The notes below the pieces were generated by a model that saw only the letters and a program-made list of their open reading frames with translations, was not told the origin of the DNA and made no database searches. Positions 44,426 to 52,987 of a DNA stretch of 64,000 bases are shown here, in pieces. Every line of letters begins with the position of its first letter. The first letter of the stretch is position 1. The stretch is taken from assembly GCF_037478135.1 (NCBI RefSeq), contig NZ_JBBHDV010000008.1, positions 73,143 through 137,142 of the forward strand. The letters are read 5' to 3'. The translations under genes were made by a program, and so were the position numbers. Source of the DNA: Denitratimonas sp037478135. Lineage in GTDB: Bacteria; Pseudomonadota; Gammaproteobacteria; Xanthomonadales; Xanthomonadaceae.

Positions 44426-45067
44426 GTGAGCCCGGCCTCGCCAACGCTGCCACCGCCCGACGCCGACATGCCGTTGCGCTGCAGCACGATGCTGGCGATG
44501 CTGGCGCAATCCGGCAGCGGCGACAGCATCACGCTGGACGAAATCCTGTCGCGCTTCCGCAGCCGCGCCTACGGTGTGCTGCTGATGCTGGTGCTGCTGC
44601 CGGCCTTCCTGCCACTGCCCATCGGTGCCGGCGCGGTATCCGGTCCGCTGGTCAGCGTGATCGGCATCCAGATGCTGCTGACCCTGCAAGCGCCGTGGCT
44701 GCCACGCAGAGCGCGCCAGCAAAAGATCCTGCGCACCACGCTCGGCCGCTTCGCGCAACGCATGCAACGTTTTCTCGGGCGTCTGGAACGACTCTGCCGG
44801 CCACGCATGACCGCGCTGACGCAGCATGTGGCTGCGCACATGTTCTCCGGTCTGCAACTGATCGCGCTGGGCATCCTGCTGTCGCTGCCGATCCCGTTAA
44901 CCAACTACCCGTTCGCGCTGTTGCTGCTGCTCTACGCGATCGCGCTGATCGAACGTGACGGGGTATTGTTGCTGGTGGCGTGGGTCTTGGGTTGCGGCAC
45001 GATCGCCGCAAGCGCGGCGCTGTCCAATGAAGTGATCGAGCTGGTCGGGCGGCTGCTGCCCGGTTGA
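44426..45067 (+). CDS. exoD: ExoD-family membrane protein
   Basis: A 213-residue protein of the ExoD (exopolysaccharide synthesis) family. A short cytoplasmic N-terminus (ITLDEILSRFRSRAYGVLLM, typical of ExoD) is followed by hydrophobic segments at about 50-66, 73-90, 140-165 and 170-195, with LPAFLPLPIGAGAVSG in the first. Rhizobial ExoD affects exopolysaccharide production and alkaline tolerance. The biochemical role is not known. The start is a GTG at 44426 with a GAGG-like site close ahead. It follows the CNNM gene by 45 bases and may be co-transcribed with it. Confidence 0.85.
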   Translation: MSPASPTLPPPDADMPLRCSTMLAMLAQSGSGDSITLDEILSRFRSRAYGVLLMLVLLPAFLPLPIGAGAVSGPLVSVIGIQMLLTLQAPWLPRRARQQKILRTTLGRFAQRMQRFLGRLERLCRPRMTALTQHVAAHMFSGLQLIALGILLSLPIPLTNYPFALLLLLYAIALIERDGVLLLVAWVLGCGTIAASAALSNEVIELVGRLLPG

Positions 45068-45105
45068 GGCCCGGATGGTTGCTGCATGGCGCTGCCGTGC
45101 ACCGC

Positions 45106-45200
45106 AGGTCGGCTCAAGCCGCGAAGCGGTGGAGCCGACAATTCATCCTGACAACCCCGAGCCGCTGTCGGCTCCGCACCTGCGGCGCTTGAGCCGACCT
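45106..45200. repeat. Pair of 35-nt stem-loops in inverted orientation (REP/BIME-like)
   Basis: Two 35-base units, 45106-45140 and 45166-45200, are inverted copies of each other. The outer 14 bases (AGGTCGGCTCAAGC) and inner 9 bases (GAGCCGACA) are identical; a 12-base centre differs. Each unit can itself fold through GTCGGCTC/GAGCCGAC. This is the layout of paired extragenic palindromes. With the terminator at 45300-45333 it fills the 313-base gap between exoD and nuoN, where no gene is seen. Confidence 0.75.
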
Positions 45201-45299
45201 ACTCTGAGAGCACCCATCACGCCCAAGGCCGCGCCGCAGGTCCTTTCACAGAGCCTGTCCATCCTGATTTTCGACCAGGACATGGATCTCACACGACCG

Positions 45300-45333
45300 A
45301 AAACGCCGAAGGCCGGCGAATGCCGGCCTTCGG
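45300..45333 (-). terminator. Terminator of the nuo operon
   Basis: A perfect 12-bp stem CCGAAGGCCGGC / GCCGGCCTTCGG with a 4-base loop lies 47 bases after the nuoN stop on the minus strand. It is followed by CGTTTTC. Confidence 0.8.
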
Positions 45334-45380
45334 ATCAGGATGTGTGACAGCAACCGGGTGAAGCCGGGCCGTGAGCCGTA

Positions 45381-46838
45381 TCAGGCGGCGCCAAAGGCGC
45401 GCAGGCACATCTCCATCAGCGGGCTCCAGAACAGCCCCAGCACCAGCATCGCCAGCGCATTGGCCGAGAACACCCAACGCAGCTGCACATCGGCCTGCGG
45501 CTCGATCCGCACATCATCGGACGGCGGGTCGAAGAACATCACCTTGACCACGCGCAGGTAGTAGAACGCGCCGATCACCGCGAACACCAGCGCCAGGATC
45601 GCCAACCACAGCAGGCCGGCATCGATTGCGGCGCTGATCACCGCCAGCTTGGCCCAGAAGCCGAACAGCGGCGGCACGCCGGCGAGCGAGAACATCAGCA
45701 GCAGGATCATCAGCGCGAACCACGGATGGGTACGGAACAGACCCCGATAATCCGAGATTTCCTCGGCTTCGAAGCCCTGCCGTGCCAGCAGGATGATCGC
45801 GGCGAACGAGCCGGTCGCCATCAGCGCGTAGCAGATCGCATACAGCGCGGCGGCGGCATAGCCTTCCGGCGTGCCGTTGGCCAGACCCAGGAACAGGAAG
45901 CCGACATGCGACACCGTGGAGTAGGCCAGCATGCGCTTCAGGTTGGTCTGCATGATCGCGATCAGGTTGCCGAGCACCAGCGATAGTGCCGCCAGCCAGG
46001 CCAGCGTCACCTGCCAGTTCATGTCGATGCCGCCGACGGCGTTGTCGAACAGGCGGTAGGCCAGGCCCAGCGCGGCCAGCTTCGGGGCCGAGCCGATGAA
46101 CAGCGTCATCGCGGTCGGGGCGCCCTGGTAAACATCCGGCAGCCACATGTGGAACGGCGCAGCACCGAACTTGAAGCCAATGCCGACCACCACGAACACT
46201 ACGCCGAACAGCAGCAAGGTCCGATCCTCGCCCTGCAGCGCGGATGCAGCTTCGTACAGGCGTGCGATATCGACCGTGCCGGTGGCGCCGTACAGCATCG
46301 AAAGGCCGTACAGCAGCATGCCCGAGGCCAGCGCACCGAGCACGAAATACTTGACTGCGGCCTCAGTGGCGCGGCGGTTGTCGCGATCCAGCGCGACCAG
46401 CGCATAGGACGACAGCGCCAGCAGTTCCAGCCCCAGATACGCCACGATCAGGGTACCGGCCGACATCATCAGCATCATGCCCAGCAAGGCAAACAGCACC
46501 AGCAGATAGAACTCGCCCTTGAACAGGCCGCGATCCTTCAGATACGGGCGCGCATAGACAAAGGTCAACGCCGTGGCCAGATAGGCGAAAAGCTTCAGCA
46601 GGTCACCGGCGCCATCGCGCTGGAAGCTGCCGGAGAGCACGCGCACGGGCAGGTCCACACCGGGCACGCCGCGCAGCGTCAGGATCGCGGTCACGGCCAG
46701 GATTGCCAGCGCCAGGAAATGCACCAGACCGCGACGCGACGGACTGATGAACAGGTCCGTCAGCAGCAGCGCACAGGTGGCGCTGAGCAGGAAGATTTCC
46801 GGAAGCAGCGGCAGGAAGTCGGCGGAAGTAATCATCAT
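45381..46838 (-). CDS. nuoN: NADH-quinone oxidoreductase subunit N
   Basis: A 485-residue antiporter-like membrane subunit of respiratory complex I, one of the three proton-pumping modules. It has about 14 hydrophobic helices. Conserved motifs are YLGLELLALSSYALVALDR (helix 5 with the key Glu), KYFVLGALASGMLLYG (Lys of helix 7), FKFGAAPFHMWLPDVYQGAPT and LKRMLAYSTVSHVGF (Lys of helix 8/12). Last gene of the operon, 10 bases after nuoM. The ATG at 46838 is preferred over the TTG one codon earlier because of the AAGGA site. Length matches E. coli NuoN (485). Confidence 0.97.
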   Translation of the reverse strand: MMITSADFLPLLPEIFLLSATCALLLTDLFISPSRRGLVHFLALAILAVTAILTLRGVPGVDLPVRVLSGSFQRDGAGDLLKLFAYLATALTFVYARPYLKDRGLFKGEFYLLVLFALLGMMLMMSAGTLIVAYLGLELLALSSYALVALDRDNRRATEAAVKYFVLGALASGMLLYGLSMLYGATGTVDIARLYEAASALQGEDRTLLLFGVVFVVVGIGFKFGAAPFHMWLPDVYQGAPTAMTLFIGSAPKLAALGLAYRLFDNAVGGIDMNWQVTLAWLAALSLVLGNLIAIMQTNLKRMLAYSTVSHVGFLFLGLANGTPEGYAAAALYAICYALMATGSFAAIILLARQGFEAEEISDYRGLFRTHPWFALMILLLMFSLAGVPPLFGFWAKLAVISAAIDAGLLWLAILALVFAVIGAFYYLRVVKVMFFDPPSDDVRIEPQADVQLRWVFSANALAMLVLGLFWSPLMEMCLRAFGAA

Positions 46839-46848
46839 CAACCTTTCC

Positions 46849-48360
46849 TTACAGCTTCGAGGTGGCGATCTGCACCGCCAGTTGTGCGATGGAGGACTGC
46901 ATCAGATCGGTCAGTGGCTTGGGATACACACCCAGCAGCAGCACCGCCGCGGCGAACGCGCCCAGCACGAAACCTTCGCGCCGGTTGATGTCGGTCAGCG
47001 CGGCCACGTTCGGATTGGCCACCGGCCCGAACATCACCCGCTTCACCAGCCACAGCGAATAGCCGGCGCCGATGATCAGCGTGCTGGCCGCCGCCACCGC
47101 GATCCAGACGTTGTTCTGGAAGGCCGAGACGATGACCATGAATTCACCGACAAAACCGGAAGTGCCCGGCAGGCCGGAGTTGGCCATCGCGAAGAAGATC
47201 ATGAAGAAACCGAACCACGGCATCATCGTCATCGCGCCGCCGTAGTCCTTGATCATGCGTGTGTGCATGCGGTCGTACAGCACCCCGACGCAGGAGAACA
47301 TCGCACCGGAAATGAAACCGTGGCTGATCATCTGCACCATCGCGCCCTGCAGGCCGAGCTGCGCGGCAGCGCCGTTGTCGGCCTCGCGCACCAGCGCCAG
47401 CGCCACGAAGGTACCGAGCGTGACGAAGCCCATGTGCGCGATCGACGAATACGCCACCAGCTTCTTCATGTCCTGCTGCACCAGCGCCACCAGACCGACC
47501 ACGACGATCGCCACCAGTGACAGGCCGATCACCAGCCAGGCCCATTCGGCGCTGGCATCGGGCAGGATCGGAAGCGAGAAGCGCAGGAAGCCATAACCGC
47601 CGATCTTCAGCATGATCGCCGCCAGGATCACCGAGCCGCCGGTCGGCGCCTCGACGTGCGCATCCGGCAACCAGGTGTGTACCGGGAACATCGGCACCTT
47701 GACCGCGAATGCGATCAGGAACGCGAAGAACAGCCACATCTGCTCGGTGCCGCCCAACGGCAGCGCGTACAGGTCGGCGAACTGGAAGCTGCCGCCCTTG
47801 ATGTACAGGTAGATCAGGCCGATCAGCAGGAAGATCGAACCCAGGAAGGTGTACAGGAAGAACTTGAGTGCCGCATAGACGCGGCGCGGGCCGCCCCAGA
47901 CACCGATGATGATGAACATCGGAATCAGCATGCCTTCGAAGAACACGTAGAACAGGATCGTGTCCAGCGCCGCGAACACGCCGATCATCAGGCCTTCAAG
48001 AATAAGGAACGCCGCCAGGTACTGCGGGAAGCGATCCGGCACCGCGCGCCAGGCGCCGATGATCACCAGGATCGTGGTGAACGCGGTCAACAGGATCAGC
48101 GCGACCGAAATACCGTCCACACCCAGGTGATAGCGGATGCCGAAAGCTGGAATCCAGGCCAGATCCTGCACGAACTGCATCGCCGGCGAGGCCATGTCGA
48201 ACGCGGTATAGAGCGGCATGCCGATCAGCAAAGTAGCCACCGCCACGGCCAGCGCGAACCAGCGCGCCGCCTCCGGCTTGCGGGACAACAGCAGCGTGGC
48301 TGCGCCACCGAAAATCGGCAGCCAGATCAACACGCTCAGAAGATAACCTTGGGGCAACAT
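46849..48360 (-). CDS. nuoM: NADH-quinone oxidoreductase subunit M
   Basis: A 503-residue antiporter-like complex I subunit with about 14 membrane helices. Key motifs are YHLGVDGISVALILLTAF, FFEGMLIPMFIIIGVWGG (Glu of helix 5), FAVKVPMFPVHTWLPDAHVEAPT (Lys of helix 7 and the discontinuous helix) and DMKKLVAYSSIAHMGFV. Near the end are GFVGEFMV and GYSLWLVKRVMFG. Length is close to E. coli NuoM (509). The ATG at 48360 follows the nuoL stop by 26 bases with an AAGGA site. Confidence 0.97.
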   Translation of the reverse strand: MLPQGYLLSVLIWLPIFGGAATLLLSRKPEAARWFALAVAVATLLIGMPLYTAFDMASPAMQFVQDLAWIPAFGIRYHLGVDGISVALILLTAFTTILVIIGAWRAVPDRFPQYLAAFLILEGLMIGVFAALDTILFYVFFEGMLIPMFIIIGVWGGPRRVYAALKFFLYTFLGSIFLLIGLIYLYIKGGSFQFADLYALPLGGTEQMWLFFAFLIAFAVKVPMFPVHTWLPDAHVEAPTGGSVILAAIMLKIGGYGFLRFSLPILPDASAEWAWLVIGLSLVAIVVVGLVALVQQDMKKLVAYSSIAHMGFVTLGTFVALALVREADNGAAAQLGLQGAMVQMISHGFISGAMFSCVGVLYDRMHTRMIKDYGGAMTMMPWFGFFMIFFAMANSGLPGTSGFVGEFMVIVSAFQNNVWIAVAAASTLIIGAGYSLWLVKRVMFGPVANPNVAALTDINRREGFVLGAFAAAVLLLGVYPKPLTDLMQSSIAQLAVQIATSKL

Positions 48361-48386
48361 GGTGCGTTATGTCCTTGGAGTTCTTG

Positions 48387-50429
48387 TCAGCGCAGCGCCA
48401 GCAGCAGCGCGCCCAGCAGCAGGATCAGTCCGACGATCATCACGAACGCGTAGTGGTAGACGCGCCCGGTCTGCGCGGTCCGCGCGATGCCGGCGACGCG
48501 ATCCACCAGCGCCGCCGAACCGTTGACGATAACCCCGTCGATCAGGCCGGCATCGATGCGCTTCCACAGCGCCCGGCCCAGCGCCACGCTGCCGCCGGCA
48601 AAGCCCTTGATCCACAGATCATCGAAACCGTACTTGTTCTCCAGCACCCGCACCGGCAGCGCCAGCGTCTGGCGCGCCTTGTCCGCCAGACCGGGGTTGA
48701 ACAGATAGATGTATGTGGCCAGCGCGAAGCCGGCGAACGCCAGCCAGAACACCGGCGAGGCCCAGAAGTGCAGGCCGAAACCGATCGCGGCCGACACCCA
48801 GCCGTTTTCGTCGTGCCAGACCGCACTGGCAACAGCGGCCAGCGTGTCATGCGCCGGCAACACCGAGATCGCACCGGCGAAGAAATCGCCGAACAGCATC
48901 GGGCCGACGGTGAAGAAACCGATCAGGATCGACGGAATCGCCAGCAGCACCAGCGGCAGCGTCACCACCCACGGCGACTCGTGCGGCTCGTGCACCTGGC
49001 CATGATGCTCATCGTGCACCTCGTGTCCGGCCGGCGCCTCGACCGCATGGCGGAAGCGTTCTTCACCGTAGAAGGTCAGGTACAGCAGGCGGAAGCTGTA
49101 GAAACTGGTGACGAACACGCCCAGCAGCACCGCCCAGTAGCCATAGGTCTGGACCCAGCCACCCTGCCCGGCCGCGACCTGCGCCGCCAGGATGATCGAG
49201 TCCTTGGAGAAGTAGCCGGAGAAGAACGGCGTACCGACCAGCGCCAGCGTACCGATGACCATGGTGATGAAGGTGATCGGCATGTACTTGCGCAGGCCAC
49301 CCATGCGGCGCATGTCCTGCTCGTGGTGCATCGCAATGATGACCGAGCCAGCCCCCAGGAACAGCAGCGCCTTGAAGAAGGCATGCGTCATCAGATGGAA
49401 CACCGCCGCCGAATACGCCGACACGCCCAGCGCCACGGTCATGTAGCCCAGCTGGCTCAGCGTGGAATAGGCCACAACGCGCTTGATGTCGTTCTGCACG
49501 ATGCCAATCAGGCCGGTGAACAGCGCCGTGGTGGCACCGATGAACAGCACGAAGGCCAGTGCGGTTTCCGACAGCTCGTAGATCGGCGACATGCGCGCGA
49601 CCATGAAGATGCCGGCGGTCACCATCGTGGCGGCGTGGATCAGCGCCGAAATGGGGGTCGGGCCTTCCATCGAATCGGGTAGCCACACATGCAGCGGCAC
49701 CTGCGCCGACTTGCCCATCGCACCGATGAACAGGCAGATCGCGATGAAGGTGGCGATCGACCACTGCGTATCACCCCACGGCGTGAAGCTGCGGCCCTCG
49801 ATCGTGCCTACGCTGGTGAACACCTGCGCGTAGTCCAGCGTGCCGAACCAGAACACCACCGCCGCGATGCCGACTAGGAAACCGAAATCGCCAACCCGGT
49901 TCACGACGAAAGCCTTCATGTTGGCGAACACCGCGCTCGGCTTCTTGAACCAGAAACCGATCAGCAGGTACGACACCAGGCCCACCGCTTCCCAGCCGAA
50001 GAACAGCTGCAGGAAGTTGTTGCTCATCACCAGCATCAGCATCGAGAAGGTGAACAGCGAGATGTAGCTGAAGAAGCGGGTGTAGCCCGGGTCTTCCTTC
50101 ATGTAGCCGATGGTGTAGACGTGCACCAGCAGCGACACGAAGGTCACCACCACCATCATCATCGCGCTCAGCTTGTCGACCATGAAGCCGACATGGGCCG
50201 AATAGCCGGCCACGTCGAACAGGGTGTAGACATTGGCGTTGTACGGCGCGGCACCGCCGGCGACCAGTGCATGCAGCACCTTGATCGACAACGCGCAGGA
50301 CAGCGCCACGCCCAGGATCGTGATCCAGTGCGAAGCCTGGCGGCCGAGCCGGCCACCGAAGAAACCGGTGACGATGGCGCCCACCAGAGGTGCCAGCGCG
50401 ATGGTCAGGAGGGTGTTCTGGGTAATCAC
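48387..50429 (-). CDS. nuoL: NADH-quinone oxidoreductase subunit L
   Basis: The distal, largest pump module of complex I, 680 residues. It shows the antiporter core (FFGWEAVGLVSYLLIGFWF with its Glu, MGKSAQVPLHVWLPDSMEGPTPISALIHAATMV, DIKRVVAYSTLSQLGYM, THAFFKALLFLGAGSVI). The C-terminal extension includes the long lateral helix and a last membrane helix. The His-rich loop HEVHDEHHGQVHEPHE (about residues 470-485) is in a cytoplasmic or periplasmic loop and is unusual in density. The GTG at 50429 with a GAGGG site is preferred over an ATG at 50468, since homology begins at ITQNTLLTIALAP. Confidence 0.96.
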   Translation of the reverse strand: MITQNTLLTIALAPLVGAIVTGFFGGRLGRQASHWITILGVALSCALSIKVLHALVAGGAAPYNANVYTLFDVAGYSAHVGFMVDKLSAMMMVVVTFVSLLVHVYTIGYMKEDPGYTRFFSYISLFTFSMLMLVMSNNFLQLFFGWEAVGLVSYLLIGFWFKKPSAVFANMKAFVVNRVGDFGFLVGIAAVVFWFGTLDYAQVFTSVGTIEGRSFTPWGDTQWSIATFIAICLFIGAMGKSAQVPLHVWLPDSMEGPTPISALIHAATMVTAGIFMVARMSPIYELSETALAFVLFIGATTALFTGLIGIVQNDIKRVVAYSTLSQLGYMTVALGVSAYSAAVFHLMTHAFFKALLFLGAGSVIIAMHHEQDMRRMGGLRKYMPITFITMVIGTLALVGTPFFSGYFSKDSIILAAQVAAGQGGWVQTYGYWAVLLGVFVTSFYSFRLLYLTFYGEERFRHAVEAPAGHEVHDEHHGQVHEPHESPWVVTLPLVLLAIPSILIGFFTVGPMLFGDFFAGAISVLPAHDTLAAVASAVWHDENGWVSAAIGFGLHFWASPVFWLAFAGFALATYIYLFNPGLADKARQTLALPVRVLENKYGFDDLWIKGFAGGSVALGRALWKRIDAGLIDGVIVNGSAALVDRVAGIARTAQTGRVYHYAFVMIVGLILLLGALLLALR

Positions 50430-50481
50430 GGATTGGTTCCCCTCGCCGCACAGCGGGAATCGGTGCAACAGCTCATTCTGG

Positions 50482-50787
50482 TCAGCCCTTCATCGAATCG
50501 ATCTGATCCACGCCGATACTGCCGCGGTTGCGGAACAGCACCACCAGGATCGCCAGGCCGATGGCGGTTTCCGCAGCGGCCACGGTGAGGATGAAGAACA
50601 CGAAGACCTGCCCATCCACGTTGCCGAGGAAGCGCGAGAACGCCACGAAATTGACGTTCACCGCCAGCAGCATCAGCTCGATGCACAGCAGCAGCACGAT
50701 GACGTTCTTGCGGTTGATGAAGATGCCCGCGACGCTGATCGAGAACAGCACCGCGCCGAGCGCCAGGTAATGACCGAGCGAAATCAT
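50482..50787 (-). CDS. nuoK: NADH-quinone oxidoreductase subunit K
   Basis: A 101-residue, three-helix membrane subunit of complex I (MrpC-like). It carries the two conserved membrane glutamates of the proton pathway in LLLCIELMLLAVNVNFVAFS and AAAETAIGLAILVVLFR. Length matches E. coli NuoK (100). The ATG at 50787 overlaps the nuoJ stop by 4 bases (ATGA) and has an AAGGAG site 8 bases ahead. Confidence 0.97.
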   Translation of the reverse strand: MISLGHYLALGAVLFSISVAGIFINRKNVIVLLLCIELMLLAVNVNFVAFSRFLGNVDGQVFVFFILTVAAAETAIGLAILVVLFRNRGSIGVDQIDSMKG

Positions 50788-51398
50788 GGGGTGCGCTCCT
50801 TCACAACGGGATCCATCTTGACCATGCGCAGGCGGTCGGCCTTGCGCACCTGCACCTGGTGGCCAACGTTCTGGTGCTTGGTACCGGCGCGGCGGCGCAG
50901 GGTCAGCGCAATCGCGGCGATGATCGCCACGGTCAGCAGCACCGCGGCCACCTCGAACGGCAGCAGGTGATCGGTGAACATCGAACGGCCGATCCATTCC
51001 AGATTCGGCATGCCGGCCGCCAGCGCTGGATCGGGCGAATCCACCAGTTGCCCAAAACGCTTGACGCCGATCAGCGCGATCATTTCCAGCGCCATGATCA
51101 CCGCCACCACGATCGCCACCGGCAGATTGCGGGCGAAACCCTCGCGCAACGGATCGACGTTGACGTCGAGCATCATCACCACGAACAGGAACAGCACCAT
51201 CACCGCTCCCACGTACACCAGCACCAGTGCGATCGCGAGAAACTCGGCATCCAGCAGCAGCCACAGGCAGGCGGTGGAGAAGAAGGTCAGCACCAGACTC
51301 AACACCGCATAAACCGGGTTGCGCACGCTGATCACCGCCAATGCAGCCAGCGCGGTGATGATGGAAAAGGCATAGAAGGCAGCCAGTTGAACGGTCAT
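50784..51398 (-). CDS. nuoJ: NADH-quinone oxidoreductase subunit J
   Basis: A 204-residue complex I membrane subunit with five helices. Conserved parts are NPVYAVLSLVLTFFSTA, LDAEFLAIALVLVYVGAVMVLFLFVVMMLD (the flexible helix 3 that links quinone chemistry to pumping, quoted here in parts: EFLAIALVLVYVGAVMV) and FEVAAVLLTVAIIAAIAL. A basic tail of about 35 residues follows the last helix. The start at 51398 lies 10 bases after nuoI, and the stop overlaps nuoK. The frame is open upstream, but homology and length select this ATG. Confidence 0.96.
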   Translation of the reverse strand: MTVQLAAFYAFSIITALAALAVISVRNPVYAVLSLVLTFFSTACLWLLLDAEFLAIALVLVYVGAVMVLFLFVVMMLDVNVDPLREGFARNLPVAIVVAVIMALEMIALIGVKRFGQLVDSPDPALAAGMPNLEWIGRSMFTDHLLPFEVAAVLLTVAIIAAIALTLRRRAGTKHQNVGHQVQVRKADRLRMVKMDPVVKERTP

Positions 51399-51408
51399 GT
51401 CTTGGTCC

Positions 51409-51897
51409 TCACCGGTAAGCCGCATCCAGCGCCTTGCGCTGGGCGATTTCAGGTTCCAGCCGGTCGCCGATGGCGAGCAACTGAGACTTGGTGACGACGT
51501 TCTCGCCGCGCTGCTCGAAGTGGTACTCGTGGATATGGGTTTCCACGATCGAATCCACCGGACAGCTCTCTTCGCAGAAACCGCAGAAGATGCACTTGAA
51601 CAGGTCGATGTCGTAGCGCGTGGTGCGGCGCGTGCCGTCCTCGCGCGGGGCCGAATCGATGGTGATCGCCAGCGCCGGGCACACCGCCTCGCACAGCTTG
51701 CACGCGATGCAGCGCTCTTCGCCGTTCGGATAGCGGCGCAGCGCATGCAGACCGCGGAAGCGCGGCGACTGCGGGATTTTCTCGGCCGGATAGTTCATCG
51801 TGTACTTGGGCCGGAAGAAATACTTGGTCGTCAGCCACAAGCCCTGGAACAGCTCGATCAGCAGCAGACTCTTGAGATAGAAAACGATGCGGTTCAT
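51409..51897 (-). CDS. nuoI: NADH-quinone oxidoreductase subunit I
   Basis: A 162-residue ferredoxin-like subunit of the peripheral arm of complex I. It carries two 4Fe-4S clusters (N6a, N6b) in CIACKLCEAVCP (residues 63-74) and CIFCGFCEESCP (102-113), which pass electrons towards N2 in NuoB. An amphipathic N-terminal segment packs against the membrane arm. Length is usual for proteobacterial NuoI/Nqo9 (162-180). The ATG at 51897 lies 8 bases after the nuoH stop. Confidence 0.98.
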   Translation of the reverse strand: MNRIVFYLKSLLLIELFQGLWLTTKYFFRPKYTMNYPAEKIPQSPRFRGLHALRRYPNGEERCIACKLCEAVCPALAITIDSAPREDGTRRTTRYDIDLFKCIFCGFCEESCPVDSIVETHIHEYHFEQRGENVVTKSQLLAIGDRLEPEIAQRKALDAAYR

Positions 51898-51905
51898 GAG
51901 ATGCC

Positions 51906-52985
51906 TCAGACTCCAGCCTTGACCCAGCCCAGATGGACCATCCACGCGGCCACGAGAATCCAGACGATCGTGATGGGGATGAAGATCTTCCAGCCCAGAC
52001 GCATGATCTGGTCGTAGCGGTAGCGCGGGAACGTGGCGCGGAACCAGACGAAGCAGAATGCGAAGAACAGCGCCTTCAGCAGCAGCCACCAGATACCCGG
52101 CTCACCCAGCACGCCCCACGAGACCGGGAACGGTGACAGCCAGCCACCCATGAACAGGATCGCGGTCAGGAAGCTGATCAGGATCATGTTGGCGTATTCG
52201 GCCAGGAAGAAGATCGCGAACGCCGAACCGGAATATTCCACGTGGAAGCCGGCGACGATCTCCGACTCGCCTTCGGCCACGTCGAACGGCGCGCGGTTGG
52301 TTTCCGCCACACCGGAAATCACGTAGATCAGGAACAGCGGCAGCAGCGGCAGCCAGAACCAGTCGAACAGGCCGGCACTGCCCTGCTGGGCGCGCACGAT
52401 CTCGGTGATGTTCATGCTGCCGGCGCAGACCAGCACGCCGACCAGGGCAAAGCCCATCGCGATCTCGTAGCTGACCACCTGCGCGGCCGAGCGCATCGCG
52501 CCGAGGAAGGCGTACTTCGAGTTCGAGGCCCAGCCGGCGATGATCACGCCGTACACGCCCATCGAGGTCATCGCCAGCAGGTACAACAGGCCGGCATTGG
52601 CGTTGGACAGCGCCATCGCATCCTCGAACGGCACCACGGCCCAGGCCGCGAAGGCCGGCGCCAGCGTCAGGATCGGTGCCAGCCGGTACAGGAAAGTGTT
52701 GGCATTGGTCGGCGTGACCACTTCCTTGAACAGCAACTTGAACACGTCGGCGAACGGCTGGATCACGCCGATGCCGAAGATGCCGCCGATATTCGTCGGC
52801 CCGTGGCGCACATGCATCCAGCCGATGATCTTGCGCTCGAACAGGGTGTAGAACGCCACGCAGATGATCAGCGGCACGGCCACCGCAAGGATCTTGATCA
52901 GTGTCCACAACAGCAGGCCGATGGTGCCGAAGTTCAGGAAGAACTCGCGCAGCAGGCCGATGGGTTGGCTCAGAAGTTCGAACAC
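51906..52985 (-). CDS. nuoH: NADH-quinone oxidoreductase subunit H
   Basis: A 359-residue complex I membrane subunit that forms most of the quinone-binding chamber with NuoB and NuoD. It has about eight helices. The conserved features are FYTLFERKIIGWMHVRHGPT, GIGVIQPFADVFKLLFKE, GVAETNRAPFDVAEGESE (the acidic quinone-site loop) and FRATFPRYRYDQIMRLGWK. The start is a GTG at 52985, 2 bases after the nuoG stop, with a GAGGG site. Length is slightly longer than E. coli NuoH (325) and typical of beta/gamma-proteobacterial forms. Confidence 0.97.
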   Translation of the reverse strand: MFELLSQPIGLLREFFLNFGTIGLLLWTLIKILAVAVPLIICVAFYTLFERKIIGWMHVRHGPTNIGGIFGIGVIQPFADVFKLLFKEVVTPTNANTFLYRLAPILTLAPAFAAWAVVPFEDAMALSNANAGLLYLLAMTSMGVYGVIIAGWASNSKYAFLGAMRSAAQVVSYEIAMGFALVGVLVCAGSMNITEIVRAQQGSAGLFDWFWLPLLPLFLIYVISGVAETNRAPFDVAEGESEIVAGFHVEYSGSAFAIFFLAEYANMILISFLTAILFMGGWLSPFPVSWGVLGEPGIWWLLLKALFFAFCFVWFRATFPRYRYDQIMRLGWKIFIPITIVWILVAAWMVHLGWVKAGV

Positions 52986-52987
52986 GC

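Noticed and set aside
50430..50468. ATG at 50468 as the nuoL start
   Set aside because: The 13 extra residues are polar and unconserved, and the GTG at 50429 has a better ribosome site and begins the homologous region.
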